Shown: positions 8,342 to 16,576 of the stretch, piece by piece
How the letters are laid out: each line of letters opens with the position of its first letter
How positions within the stretch are numbered: the stretch's first letter is position 1
Assembly (NCBI GenBank): GCA_002716165.1
Contig: PAZT01000048.1
Location: 1 to 22,206, forward strand
Origin: Deltaproteobacteria bacterium
GTDB taxonomy: Bacteria > SAR324 > NAC60-12
Direction of reading: 5' to 3'
Length of the DNA stretch: 22,206 nucleotides
Program-made: the position numbers and the translations under genes
The notes under the pieces: model-generated
The model's input: the letters and a program-made list of their open reading frames with translations, nothing else
What the model was told of the DNA's origin: nothing
Databases searched by the model: none

Positions 8342-9472
8342 TTAAACGTACAAAATTCCTTGTTTTTCAAAATGCCGCATTGTAGCAGAATCTCTTAAAT
8401 CACCTGCTTTAAGAATTATGGCATCAGTGTTATGAGTTCCATTTTTATTGGGAATTGAGCCTCCTACTGCGAGCCTGTAAGGAGGAATAACTGGCAGCAG
8501 AAACAATTTTTCTCCCACCACGCATTCCATGGGAGCCACAAAATCTTTAGTGTCCTCATCATAAATTTTCTTACCCGAAGCCATTATTACACCACTGGCA
8601 ATAACTGATCCTTCTCCAATAATACCTGTTAATTCGCACATAGCTCCTATTTTAACGTTGTCTTCAACAATTGAAGCCAGTCTCCCTGCAGGCTCAAGGA
8701 TACCCTCAATACCAGAACCTGCTCCATATTTGACGTTTTTTCCAATCTGTGCACATGAAGCCACCCTAGCTCCTCCGTCAATCATACAACCTTCTCCAGC
8801 AATATATGCTCCAATATTCACAAATGCTAGGTTCATTACAACTGTTTTAGGACCAATATAAGTCCCCGTACGAACCATAGAACCTGGTGCATAACGAACT
8901 CCGCCCTTCTCAAAATCTTCATCAGTATAATTTGCAGTTTTGAGAGGTATCTTATCCCAATATTTTCCTTCTATACGCTCACTGTCATGAGTTCCAAAAT
9001 AATTTAAGACTCCTTCAATTACATAAGGCTGAGGCTCCCATTTATTATTCACTTTCTCAGCAGCGCGTATATTTCCCTGATTAAGTAATTCGATGAAGAC
9101 CTTGCACTCTTCAGCAGAGGCCACATGGCCAGAAAGATTAACCAGCAGATCTGGACATGAACATTCAACATTTTCTATCCGAAGAGTCTCCCTACTTTTC
9201 ATTCTCATTAGCAATTCTAGCTTCTGATGCTTACCTGGATTGTTGCGTGCATCTTGAACTTTTTCCTCAAAGATCCTCAGTCCCTCTTTTGCTGCTTGGA
9301 AGTCAATTAACCCTTTATTGTCAGCAATATGTCTGAAAACCCTTACTGATCCTTGTCTTCCAGGAATATTTGGAATAACGGAAACAAGTTCATCACTCTC
9401 ATTGTATAACCGAAGCAATACGGTTTTTTCAGCAGTTGGAAGAGATTTCACATTTTCTTCAAATGTATTCAT
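8342..9472 (-). CDS. dapD: Tetrahydrodipicolinate N-succinyltransferase (DapD family) with long N-terminal extension
   Basis: In the DapD family this enzyme succinylates tetrahydrodipicolinate in the diaminopimelate/lysine pathway. Homology runs from about residue 130 to the end: QGNIRAAEKVNNKWEPQPYV, IEGKYWDKIPLKTANY, FVNIGAYI and SCAQIGKNV parallel classical DapD. Hexapeptide repeats of a left-handed beta helix span about 195-305. The acids equivalent to the proposed catalytic pair of mycobacterial DapD are present: Asp232 (MIDGG) and Glu280 (AMCEL). Differences: the usual VDTWATV is MIDGGARV, and GIGGVLEP is GIEGILEP. At 376 residues it exceeds E. coli DapD (about 274) by about 100, nearly all as an N-terminal region (about 1-115) that I do not recognise. 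It lies 31 bp after ugd. Altered substrate or acyl donor is possible. Confidence 0.8.
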   Translation of the reverse strand: MNTFEENVKSLPTAEKTVLLRLYNESDELVSVIPNIPGRQGSVRVFRHIADNKGLIDFQAAKEGLRIFEEKVQDARNNPGKHQKLELLMRMKSRETLRIENVECSCPDLLVNLSGHVASAEECKVFIELLNQGNIRAAEKVNNKWEPQPYVIEGVLNYFGTHDSERIEGKYWDKIPLKTANYTDEDFEKGGVRYAPGSMVRTGTYIGPKTVVMNLAFVNIGAYIAGEGCMIDGGARVASCAQIGKNVKYGAGSGIEGILEPAGRLASIVEDNVKIGAMCELTGIIGEGSVIASGVIMASGKKIYDEDTKDFVAPMECVVGEKLFLLPVIPPYRLAVGGSIPNKNGTHNTDAIILKAGDLRDSATMRHFEKQGILYV

Positions 9473-9503
9473 AGTCTAGATATATGTGGTTAATAGTTGA
9501 CAA

Positions 9504-10874
9504 TTAAATATGCTTAAGTGGAGTTTTACCTAGCGGAAAAACATTAAAACCAATTTTATAAAGCTTCTCATGATCAAGATGATTTCGACCATCAAATATG
9601 AAAGCTGGTTCAGCCATAGACTGAAAAATTTTTTTGTAATCTAGATTCCTATATTCATCCCAATGCGTAACCAAAGCAAGAGCATGAGCACCATCGGCAG
9701 CTTCATAAACATCCTCAACAAATGAAACTTCACCATTAATGTTTTTTAGTTCAATACGAGCGTTTTTAAGGGCTTTTGGATCATGAATTCTTACCCTTGC
9801 GTTTTCACCCACCAGTTTTTTACAAAGCGGAATTGCAGGAGAATCACGTGTATCTCCTGTATCCTGCTTAAAGGCAAATCCTAACATAGTAATTATCTTA
9901 CCTGACAGAGTATTGAAAAGCTCATGCAAAATATTCTGAAAAAAACGATTAGTTTGCCATTCATTAATATCTACAACACTAGCCCAGTAATCGGCAACTT
10001 CTGGAAGTCCATAATATTCACAAAGATATGACAGATGCAAAATATCCTTTCGAAAACATGAGCCACCAAAACCAATACTGGCCTGTAAAAATTTTGCACC
10101 AATTCTTGAGTCCATTCCAATTGCTCGAGAGACTTCCGTAATGTCGGCCTCAGTACGTTCACAAAGTGCTGAAATACTGTTTACTGAAGAAATCCGCTGT
10201 GCTAGCATCGCGTTGGCAACGAGTTTTGAAAGTTCACTGCTCCAAACACTGGTCAACAGAATTTGTTCTCGTGGAACCCAATGAGCGTAAAGTTCTGCAA
10301 TTTTGTTAGCTGCTTTATGCCCATTTTCATTTTCTTCTCCACCTATCAAAACACGGTCCGGATTTGCCAAATCTTTTATAGCAGTCCCTTCGGCCAAAAA
10401 CTCTGGATTAGAAACCACAGAAAATCTAGTTTTTTTGTTTGAGGATTTAAGAATTCTGGACATAGCCTCGGCAGTTCGTACTGGTAAAGTGCTTTTTTCA
10501 ACAACAATCACTTCTGGCTTAACACTATTCTGCAAAATATCACGTGAAGTTTTTTCCCAATACTGCAAATCTGCTGCTTTACCTGCGCCTTCTCCAAATT
10601 TTTTGGTAGGAGTATTTACAGAAACAAAAATGATATCGGCCTCTGCAATTGCTCTTGCGATATCAGTATGGAAAAATAAGTTTTGACCACGTGTCTGCTT
10701 GACCACTTCCAGCAATCCAGGTTCAAAAATTGGCAAATCATCGCTGTTCCAATTCTTTATCCGTTCCTGATTAATGTCCACAACAGTTACTTTGTGTTCC
10801 GGACAGAATTTGGCTATCATTGCCATTGTTGGTCCACCTACATAACCGGCTCCGATACAAAGGATATTGCTCAT
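9504..10874 (-). CDS. ugd: UDP-glucose 6-dehydrogenase, eukaryote-like type
   Basis: Oxidises UDP-glucose to UDP-glucuronate with two NAD+, feeding LPS or polysaccharide sugars. The N-terminal Rossmann motif is GAGYVGGPT (8-16). The catalytic set falls at a constant offset of three from human UGDH: Glu158 (NPEFLAEG), Lys217 (SSELSKLVANA), the nucleophile Cys273 (GFGGSCFRKD) and Asp277. The C-terminal substrate domain includes LGFAFKQDTGDTRDS (331-345). The 456-residue sequence follows animal and plant UGDH almost block by block (VTVVDINQERIKNWNS, LPIFEPGL, NLFFHTDI, FVSVNTPT, AHWVPREQIL, AQRISSVNSISALCE) rather than the shorter bacterial type. It lies 42 bp after gpmI. The ATG at 10874 is unambiguous. 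Activity is very likely; the evolutionary route is not known. Confidence 0.95.
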   Translation of the reverse strand: MSNILCIGAGYVGGPTMAMIAKFCPEHKVTVVDINQERIKNWNSDDLPIFEPGLLEVVKQTRGQNLFFHTDIARAIAEADIIFVSVNTPTKKFGEGAGKAADLQYWEKTSRDILQNSVKPEVIVVEKSTLPVRTAEAMSRILKSSNKKTRFSVVSNPEFLAEGTAIKDLANPDRVLIGGEENENGHKAANKIAELYAHWVPREQILLTSVWSSELSKLVANAMLAQRISSVNSISALCERTEADITEVSRAIGMDSRIGAKFLQASIGFGGSCFRKDILHLSYLCEYYGLPEVADYWASVVDINEWQTNRFFQNILHELFNTLSGKIITMLGFAFKQDTGDTRDSPAIPLCKKLVGENARVRIHDPKALKNARIELKNINGEVSFVEDVYEAADGAHALALVTHWDEYRNLDYKKIFQSMAEPAFIFDGRNHLDHEKLYKIGFNVFPLGKTPLKHI

Positions 10875-10916
10875 TTAACTAAAACTATATTTTCGAATTA
10901 TTATATATTTGTTTAT

Positions 10917-12554
10917 TTATGCAAACAACGGGGGAGCAACGTCATCCGGCACAGACTGACCTAATAAAATAAAATTTGTTGCCGCAACGTTACTCAAGTT
11001 GTTATCGAAATTCTCACCAAATGGTTTGAGATGATAATCACCATTGTACAAAGGATCAAAAAGAATAAAAGGCACTGGATTTAGAGAATGCTTGGTACTA
11101 ATCTCCATTAGTCCATCACAGTTCTCAAAAAGCATCTGGTCAGCATTTCCGTGATCTGCAGTAATCACCAACAGACCTTTCATTTCAACAATTGCACTTA
11201 CAATTAAGTTGAGTGCAACATCAACAGCTTCAACTGCTTTTAATGCCGCCTGAAAGTCACCCGTATGACCAACCATATCAGCATTAGCAAAATTTATCAG
11301 TCCATATTGATATTCCCCTGAAAGGATGAATTCAACTGCTTTCTTACTTATTTCTTTAGCCTTCATAAGTGGCTTGCTAGCAAAGGACGGAATTTTATCA
11401 GATAAAATTAGATGATAATTTTCCATGGATGAATCAAGCGGTTCTCGATAACCTCCGTTGTAGAAAAAAGTTACATGAGGATATTTTTGTGATTCTGAAA
11501 GCCTGAACTGCTTAAAACCAAGTTCCAAAATACGCTTACCAAAGGGGTCCTCAACCTGCGGTGTCCCGACTAGGAAATTTTTTGGTATTTCATCATCCTC
11601 ATCATACTGAGTCATACCGACAAACAAAACTTTGGGACGAACATGACGTTCAAAATGTCTAAAATCATCATCCAAAATCGCCCTGCTAAATTCTACCGCA
11701 CGATCCCCACGAAAGTTTGTGAATATTAAACCATGATTATCCTTAATTGGCGCAATTGCCTTCCCTTTACGAATAAGAACAAACCCGGGAATATCCTGAT
11801 CAATTATACCTGGATTTTTAGTTCTAAAGTATTCAATTGCATCCCTTATACATGAGAAACTGTATTTTGAATTTCCTTTAACATGAATATTCCATCCAAC
11901 CTCTACTTTTTCCCAGTTATTATCCCGGTCCATGGTAATCGCTTCTCTACCGCCCCCACTAGCGAAAGCATAATCAATTTCTGCTCGCTGCCTCTTAAGT
12001 TCTGAAAAGAGTTTTTCAAACTGTTCAGTATAAGTGAGTGCGGACTGAACCCCTACGTCCCTACCGTCAAGCAAAGCATGGACATAACAACGTCTAATTC
12101 CTGCCTCAAAGGCATGACAAATAATGGCCTTCATATGATCCTGATGGCTGTGAATATTTCCATCTGAAATAAGACCAAGCAAATGCAATGGAGTATCGTT
12201 ATTCAAGCAGTTTTTAATTATCTTCTTTAAAACGGGGATTTTAAAAAAATCTCCAGTTTGAATTAGTTTCTTAATTAGAGTTGGACCTTGCTGCTTTATA
12301 ACCCCTGCTCCCATTGTCATGTGTCCAACCTCCGATCCTCCAAGGTCATTTTGACTTGGAAGACCTACATATTTTCCATGAGACCAAAGCTGTGTATAAG
12401 GACAGTTGTGCATGAGACCATCCATAACTGGGATTGATGCCTTGTGGATTGCATTAGTTTCATCAGGTGCACCAATTCCCCAGCCATCGAGGACAACATT
12501 AATCAATGGACCACGGCCTGAAAAATTATACTTGAGACTTTTAAGGGATTTCAT
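10917..12554 (-). CDS. gpmI: 2,3-bisphosphoglycerate-independent phosphoglycerate mutase
   Basis: Interconverts 3- and 2-phosphoglycerate in glycolysis using two Mn ions and a phosphoserine. Numbered from the ATG at 12554 (545 residues; a TTG two codons upstream is the alternative), the metal and catalytic blocks are VLDGWGIG (Asp23), the phosphorylatable Ser74 in GGSEVGH, HSH (135-137), LLDGRDV, TMDRDNNWEKV, NFRGDRAVE, NADMVGHTGD, TADHGNADQM and KHSLNPVPFI. All are present, so the enzyme looks functional. The active-site block reads GGSEVGHMTMGAGV rather than the common GNSEVGHxNxGAGR: the residues before the serine, four after VGH and after GAG differ. It sits 18 bp after cinA and 42 bp before ugd. 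No Shine-Dalgarno site is seen. Confidence 0.95.
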   Translation of the reverse strand: MKSLKSLKYNFSGRGPLINVVLDGWGIGAPDETNAIHKASIPVMDGLMHNCPYTQLWSHGKYVGLPSQNDLGGSEVGHMTMGAGVIKQQGPTLIKKLIQTGDFFKIPVLKKIIKNCLNNDTPLHLLGLISDGNIHSHQDHMKAIICHAFEAGIRRCYVHALLDGRDVGVQSALTYTEQFEKLFSELKRQRAEIDYAFASGGGREAITMDRDNNWEKVEVGWNIHVKGNSKYSFSCIRDAIEYFRTKNPGIIDQDIPGFVLIRKGKAIAPIKDNHGLIFTNFRGDRAVEFSRAILDDDFRHFERHVRPKVLFVGMTQYDEDDEIPKNFLVGTPQVEDPFGKRILELGFKQFRLSESQKYPHVTFFYNGGYREPLDSSMENYHLILSDKIPSFASKPLMKAKEISKKAVEFILSGEYQYGLINFANADMVGHTGDFQAALKAVEAVDVALNLIVSAIVEMKGLLVITADHGNADQMLFENCDGLMEISTKHSLNPVPFILFDPLYNGDYHLKPFGENFDNNLSNVAATNFILLGQSVPDDVAPPLFA

Positions 12555-12572
12555 TAACAAATTTAAACTTTT

Positions 12573-13298
12573 TTAATTTATTCTTAAGATGCTTTCATCT
12601 CTTAAAAGCTCACACAAAAAATCACATGCCTTTTGCAAATACTCTTCGTCACGGCATTCAAGAGTCAATTTAACATTATAGTCTGATCCAGAAATTTTTG
12701 GATATGAACCAAGCTGTATTTCCGGAAATGCTCCCTGAGTTTCGTCGAGTGATGCGGCAATATCTCCTTCATCAGCCTTAAGAAAAATTTGTTTCATAAC
12801 AATTGGTGTTGTCCTGAAACGTTCCCTTATACCGGAAAACCGCATTTTTAGAAATTCTGGAATTCCTGGAAAAATAAAGATATTGTGAAACTGGAGTTGT
12901 GGTGGACGACCTTTTTTATATTCAATCAACTCCGAACCCTCAGGTATCATGGCCATTCTTCGATGGGCATCAGTCATATTTTCACCTCGATAACTATATA
13001 TGGCTTCCATAATCTTTGGCGATTCATAAAGGTTAGCTCCGAAGGCATTAGCGATTGAAGCAACTGTTAGGTCGTCAAGTGTTGGGCCAATTCCACCGCT
13101 GGTAAATACCCAGTTAAATCGTCTTGAAAATTCCATTACAGTCTTCCCAATCACTTCTGGAGTGTCTGGTATAGTTATGATCTCCTTGACTTCAACACCA
13201 AGAATCCTAAGTTCCCTGCAAAGATATGGGGAGTTTTTGTCAGTAACCTTCCCCGACAAAATTTCATTTCCTACGATAATGATTCCTGCATTTGACAA
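12573..13298 (-). CDS. CinA N-terminal domain-like protein (molybdopterin-binding/MoCF fold), single domain
   Basis: A 241-residue protein matching only the N-terminal domain of CinA (COG1058), a MogA/MoeA-like fold. In characterised CinA proteins this domain hydrolyses ADP-ribose-type substrates and the C-terminal domain deamidates NMN. The opening IIIVGNEILSGKVTDKNSPYL, with the TSGGIGPTLDDLT loop at 66-78, is diagnostic. The C-terminal NMN amidohydrolase domain (about 160 residues) is absent, as in stand-alone family members and the N-terminal half of eukaryotic FAD synthases. The start is TTG at 13298: no ATG or GTG lies upstream in frame before the preceding stop, and a GGAG sits exactly 7 bases upstream. 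It is 17 bp after the PPIase gene. Its substrate here is unknown. Confidence 0.85.
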   Translation of the reverse strand: MSNAGIIIVGNEILSGKVTDKNSPYLCRELRILGVEVKEIITIPDTPEVIGKTVMEFSRRFNWVFTSGGIGPTLDDLTVASIANAFGANLYESPKIMEAIYSYRGENMTDAHRRMAMIPEGSELIEYKKGRPPQLQFHNIFIFPGIPEFLKMRFSGIRERFRTTPIVMKQIFLKADEGDIAASLDETQGAFPEIQLGSYPKISGSDYNVKLTLECRDEEYLQKACDFLCELLRDESILRIN

Positions 13299-13305
13299 CG
13301 ATTTT

Positions 13306-13309
13306 CTCC
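13306..13309 (-). promoter_or_regulatory. Shine-Dalgarno site that fixes the TTG start of the cinA-like gene
   Basis: GGAG on the minus strand, 7 bases upstream of TTG (13298-13296), in the 17-bp gap after the PPIase stop. The only nearby ATG (13311-13309) is out of frame. Most genes in the window lack such a site. Confidence 0.6.
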
Positions 13310-13315
13310 ATAATA

Positions 13316-14731
13316 TTATTTTGTTCGCTTAATAATATGATATCCGAACTTAGTTTCAACAACCTCACTTATAGCACCCGTATCAAGTCTAAAGACTGCC
13401 TGATCAAACTCTGCAACCATTTGACCTCGCTCGAATCGTCCTAGGTCACCTCCCTTAGGACCAGAAGGTCCGTCTGAATGTTCACGAGCCAGATCAGCAA
13501 AATCTCTCCCATTTTTCAACTCTTTCAAAATTTCCTCAGCTAATTTTTTAGCCTCTTTACGATCACGATTTATTTCTGAACGCAGAGCCCCCTTGTATGT
13601 GATAAGAATATGGCTGGCTCTTATTACATCTATATTTACTCGGTTAAAAATTAAAAATCCATAAGGTGAATCTACAGGATCACTAATTTGTCCAATTTTA
13701 AGCATCATTGCAGGCTTCAAAAATTCACTCAAATTATTTCTTGCTGACAACAGAGGAAGTTTAGTTTGCTGGGGCAAATCAGAAAAACGGGTTATCAAAT
13801 CAGAAAAATTGATTCCCTTTCTTCGAGCAAGATCTGCCAATTTCAATGCAGCTTTTTTTGCACCAGACTTATCATAATAAATATTCTGCTTAGATGAATT
13901 TGCACCTTTATAAGCTATCACAAGAAGTTGAGCGCTAACTTCTTCCGAATAGGCCTGTGATGAATTGGGGACTTTTGAAGGATCTATATCGGATGTTGGT
14001 TTTGGAATAATTTTCCTGTTTTTTTCAGCAAGTTTCCTGTTTTTTAAATTAATTGTTTTTTCTATTGATGCAGAATCAAAAGACTGTGCCGATTCTCCTT
14101 TACTGATTATGGTTACTGTATTGATTAGGTCTCCTTTCACAATTGAGTTTACCACATTCATTCCATCAACAACTTCTCCAAAAACAGAATGTTTATTGTC
14201 AAGGTGTGGGGTTGGAACATGCGTTATAAAGAATTGGCTGCCGTTTGTGTTTGCTCCTGCATTGGCCATTGATAAAATTCCACCCTTATTATGTTTGAGA
14301 TCAGGATGGAACTCATCTTGGAATTTATAGCCCGGACCACCAGTTCCAGTTCCCAGTGGATCTCCGCCTTGTATCATGAAATCATTAATCACCCTATGAA
14401 AACTCAAGCCATCGTAATAACGATTTTTTCTGGCCTTGCCTGTAACCGGATCTTTCCACTCTTTTGAACCATTAGCAAGGCCGACAAAATTAGCTACAGT
14501 CACTGGTACGCGTTTGTAAAAAAGTCTTAATACAATAATCCCTTTTGAGGTGTCAATTTTTGCATATAAGCCATCAGAAAGAGTTACTGCAGAGACTTTT
14601 ACAGAGAAAAATAAAAGAGTCATCACTATCAAAAGATTTTTCCTAAAAACGGAGAAAACTAGCAATATGGTTTTAAGGAAAAAGGAATTGTGATTCTCTT
14701 TAATGAGCGAGAAATAAGTACTTGAAAACAT
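13316..14731 (-). CDS. Exported peptidyl-prolyl isomerase: cyclophilin fused to two parvulin domains
   Basis: A 471-residue protein with three folding-factor modules. After a basic, hydrophobic N-terminus (possible signal-peptide cleavage after VSA, about residue 48), a cyclophilin spans about 53-215: FHRVINDFMIQGGDP (Arg113, Phe118, Gln121), NGSQFFIT (Gln166, Phe168) and LDNKHSVFG (His181) supply the active-site residues; the cyclosporin-binding Trp position is His176. A lysine-rich linker (230-253) leads to a degenerate parvulin (about 264-366) that lacks the ASHIL histidine and the GGDLG loop. An intact parvulin (369-471) follows, with RASHILITY (His374), GPKGGDLGRFERGQM and FGYHIIKR (His465). 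It probably isomerises prolines in periplasmic or outer-membrane proteins; dsbD and a lipoprotein gene lie upstream on the same strand. A shorter start at Met37 is less likely because it removes the basic n-region. Confidence 0.9.
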   Translation of the reverse strand: MFSSTYFSLIKENHNSFFLKTILLVFSVFRKNLLIVMTLLFFSVKVSAVTLSDGLYAKIDTSKGIIVLRLFYKRVPVTVANFVGLANGSKEWKDPVTGKARKNRYYDGLSFHRVINDFMIQGGDPLGTGTGGPGYKFQDEFHPDLKHNKGGILSMANAGANTNGSQFFITHVPTPHLDNKHSVFGEVVDGMNVVNSIVKGDLINTVTIISKGESAQSFDSASIEKTINLKNRKLAEKNRKIIPKPTSDIDPSKVPNSSQAYSEEVSAQLLVIAYKGANSSKQNIYYDKSGAKKAALKLADLARRKGINFSDLITRFSDLPQQTKLPLLSARNNLSEFLKPAMMLKIGQISDPVDSPYGFLIFNRVNIDVIRASHILITYKGALRSEINRDRKEAKKLAEEILKELKNGRDFADLAREHSDGPSGPKGGDLGRFERGQMVAEFDQAVFRLDTGAISEVVETKFGYHIIKRTK

Positions 14732-14839
14732 AAAATTGTTATTTGAATAGGAGGAAAAGAATTGTCTAAGACTAGCTTGTTTACGATTATTGTCTCAAGT
14801 CATTTGTGTTAAAAGAGAAGATCATTATATGATTTAACC

Positions 14840-14855
14840 TAAAACTTAAGTTTTA
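14840..14855. repeat. 16-bp perfect palindrome downstream of gmhB
   Basis: TAAAACTTAAGTTTTA reads identically on both strands and lies 9 bases past the gmhB stop, in the 133-bp gap before the PPIase gene. It has no loop, so it is a poor terminator; it could be a protein-binding site. The gap is the longest inside the minus-strand gene run, so a promoter for the PPIase gene could lie here. Confidence 0.3.
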
Positions 14856-14864
14856 ATTTTTGAA

Positions 14865-15452
14865 TCAATCACTGTTTTTGAGCAAAAAATCAACTGCACT
14901 CCAAAGATCGTCCGACCAGTAATTAGGAAAAACAGACGTCTTATCATCCTGTCCTCCATTGCCAGTGAGAACACCGATGGAACTTGTTCCCCAATCTGCA
15001 GCAGCCAAAAAATCAGTAGTAGTGTCGCCAATAAAAACTGCTTCTTGTGGAACAAAACCATGATCAGAAGAAGCTTTTTCTAACATCCCTGTTCCCGGTT
15101 TTCTACATAAGCATGGTAGCGAATTTGTTTGTCTCCTTCCGTTTTTCCAGTCAGGATGATGTGGACAAAAATATTGTCCATCAATGTGTGCTCCTACCAT
15201 CTGAAGTTCAAGGTGCATTTTTTTGGTTATTTGTTCGAATACTTCCTTAGTTAGATCGCCTCTTGCAATGGCAGCTTGGTTTGTAATAACAAAGCATTTC
15301 CAGCCTTTTTTATTGATTCTTGCTACTGCCTCAGCGCTTCTGGGAATCATCGCAAATTGATCCGGATTGAGAATAGGCCCCGGCTCTTGATTGATTACAC
15401 CATCTCGATCTAGCAGTATAACACGTAATCTACTGAAAAAACTTTTATTCAT
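14865..15452 (-). CDS. gmhB: D-glycero-D-manno-heptose 1,7-bisphosphate 7-phosphatase
   Basis: Removes the 7-phosphate in the ADP-heptose pathway for the LPS inner core. The 195-residue HAD phosphatase starts with the nucleophile block LLDRDGVIN (Asp15, Asp17), followed by the motif II threonine in ITNQ (56-59), Lys118 in CRKPGTGM and the metal-binding acid block GDTTTD (142-147). The GmhB zinc-binding loop is present: Cys96 and His98 in CPHHPD, Cys114 and Cys116 in PCLCRKP. Histidinol-phosphatase relatives share the fold, but the absence of his genes and the presence of kdsD, ugd and an lpxL-type gene favour heptose. The ATG at 15452 has a weak AGG five bases upstream. It begins 14 bp after the preceding lipoprotein gene. 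Confidence 0.92.
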   Translation of the reverse strand: MNKSFFSRLRVILLDRDGVINQEPGPILNPDQFAMIPRSAEAVARINKKGWKCFVITNQAAIARGDLTKEVFEQITKKMHLELQMVGAHIDGQYFCPHHPDWKNGRRQTNSLPCLCRKPGTGMLEKASSDHGFVPQEAVFIGDTTTDFLAAADWGTSSIGVLTGNGGQDDKTSVFPNYWSDDLWSAVDFLLKNSD

Positions 15453-15466
15453 TGGACCTATCAGTT

Positions 15467-16576
15467 TTAAAAAGATAATAGACGATTGCGCTCTTCTGGT
15501 GACTTTTCTGACAATTCCCTTACTACCTTTAAAAACTTTTTCCAGTCTTTGCCTTGCTGAACAAACAACCTCTTGAATTGTTCAACTTTGCTATGGTATC
15601 GCTTTACACCTAACAAATGAGTGTTATTCAAGTCTTTTTTAAACCAATTATCATAAGATAGCACTCTAAACTCATCTTTAAATGTTTGATAATCTTCTCG
15701 CAACTCATCAAACAACTTTTGCTTTTTTTGCAGCTTATCAGCATTTGTAATTTTTGAAGAAAACAATTTTTCCAAATCATCAATAGCTGAATTAATAATG
15801 CGCATAAATAATTTACGATCTTTGCTAGCCTTCATATACCATTTATATAGTTCTAATCTGCCTTTATCAAAGACTACTTTTTCATCAGAATGGTTTATAA
15901 ATTGACGCAAACCTTCCTGTTCAACAAAAACTGCGAATGATTCATTAAATGATGTGTCGTCTCTGACATAAACCACCTGATGCGCTAGTTCATGAATCAG
16001 TACGGTAATTAATTCTGCATCATTGCGGCGCAGAAATGTACTTAGTACAGGATCTGAGAAAAAATCAGGCATCCAAGATTTGTTTAACCAGCCAAGAGTA
16101 GAGTAGGCGGTAACCTGACTAATGGATACATCCAGCTCCTGGCGTTGCAATTCCTCAGCAAATATTATTGCTTGTTCTTGATCAAAATACCCACGATATT
16201 CCTGGCATCCAATGAACCAATAACACCATTTGTGTGCTTTTAATTCTAGTTTTGGTGCCGCTGTTACTACCATAGTAACATATGGACGGTCAAGTTTGAC
16301 GAATCCAGAGTAGCCTTCATTTTCAGGAATATCTAATTGTTGAATTGCAAATTTTCTAACACTCTTGACAAGATTTAATTTCCGCTTTAATTCTGGTGCG
16401 GTATCAGGTGAATCAATTAGTTCCCGTATTTCCTTTTTTCGGCTAAGCAAATCCAAATGTCCTGATGCCGCTTGCCAGTAATAACCTAAGTCTGAGCAAC
16501 CACCAGAGAAAATTAATCCTCCAAGGATGAAAAGTAATATGGTCTTAAAGCTCACAAAAATTTTTGGTATTATCAA
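15467..16576 (-). CDS. Putative zinc aminopeptidase lipoprotein (PF10023/COG4324 type)
   Basis: A 369-residue protein with a lipoprotein-like signal: hydrophobic TILLFILGGLIF followed by SGGC (Cys27). A gluzincin-like metal site is formed by HELAHQ (His195, Glu196, His199) and FNESFAVFVEQEG (Glu212, with Glu219 nearby), the arrangement of the predicted aminopeptidase family COG4324. A YRGYFD stretch (127-132) precedes it. The C-terminal third (240-369) is charged and probably helical. The apparent start is a TTG at 16576 overlapping the dsbD stop by four bases. A GTG at 16555 would give MSFKTILLFILGG, a tidier signal peptide, and is a real alternative. It probably sits on the periplasmic side of a membrane; peptidase activity is predicted from family membership, not proven for this group as far as I know. 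Confidence 0.82.
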   Translation of the reverse strand: MIIPKIFVSFKTILLFILGGLIFSGGCSDLGYYWQAASGHLDLLSRKKEIRELIDSPDTAPELKRKLNLVKSVRKFAIQQLDIPENEGYSGFVKLDRPYVTMVVTAAPKLELKAHKWCYWFIGCQEYRGYFDQEQAIIFAEELQRQELDVSISQVTAYSTLGWLNKSWMPDFFSDPVLSTFLRRNDAELITVLIHELAHQVVYVRDDTSFNESFAVFVEQEGLRQFINHSDEKVVFDKGRLELYKWYMKASKDRKLFMRIINSAIDDLEKLFSSKITNADKLQKKQKLFDELREDYQTFKDEFRVLSYDNWFKKDLNNTHLLGVKRYHSKVEQFKRLFVQQGKDWKKFLKVVRELSEKSPEERNRLLSF

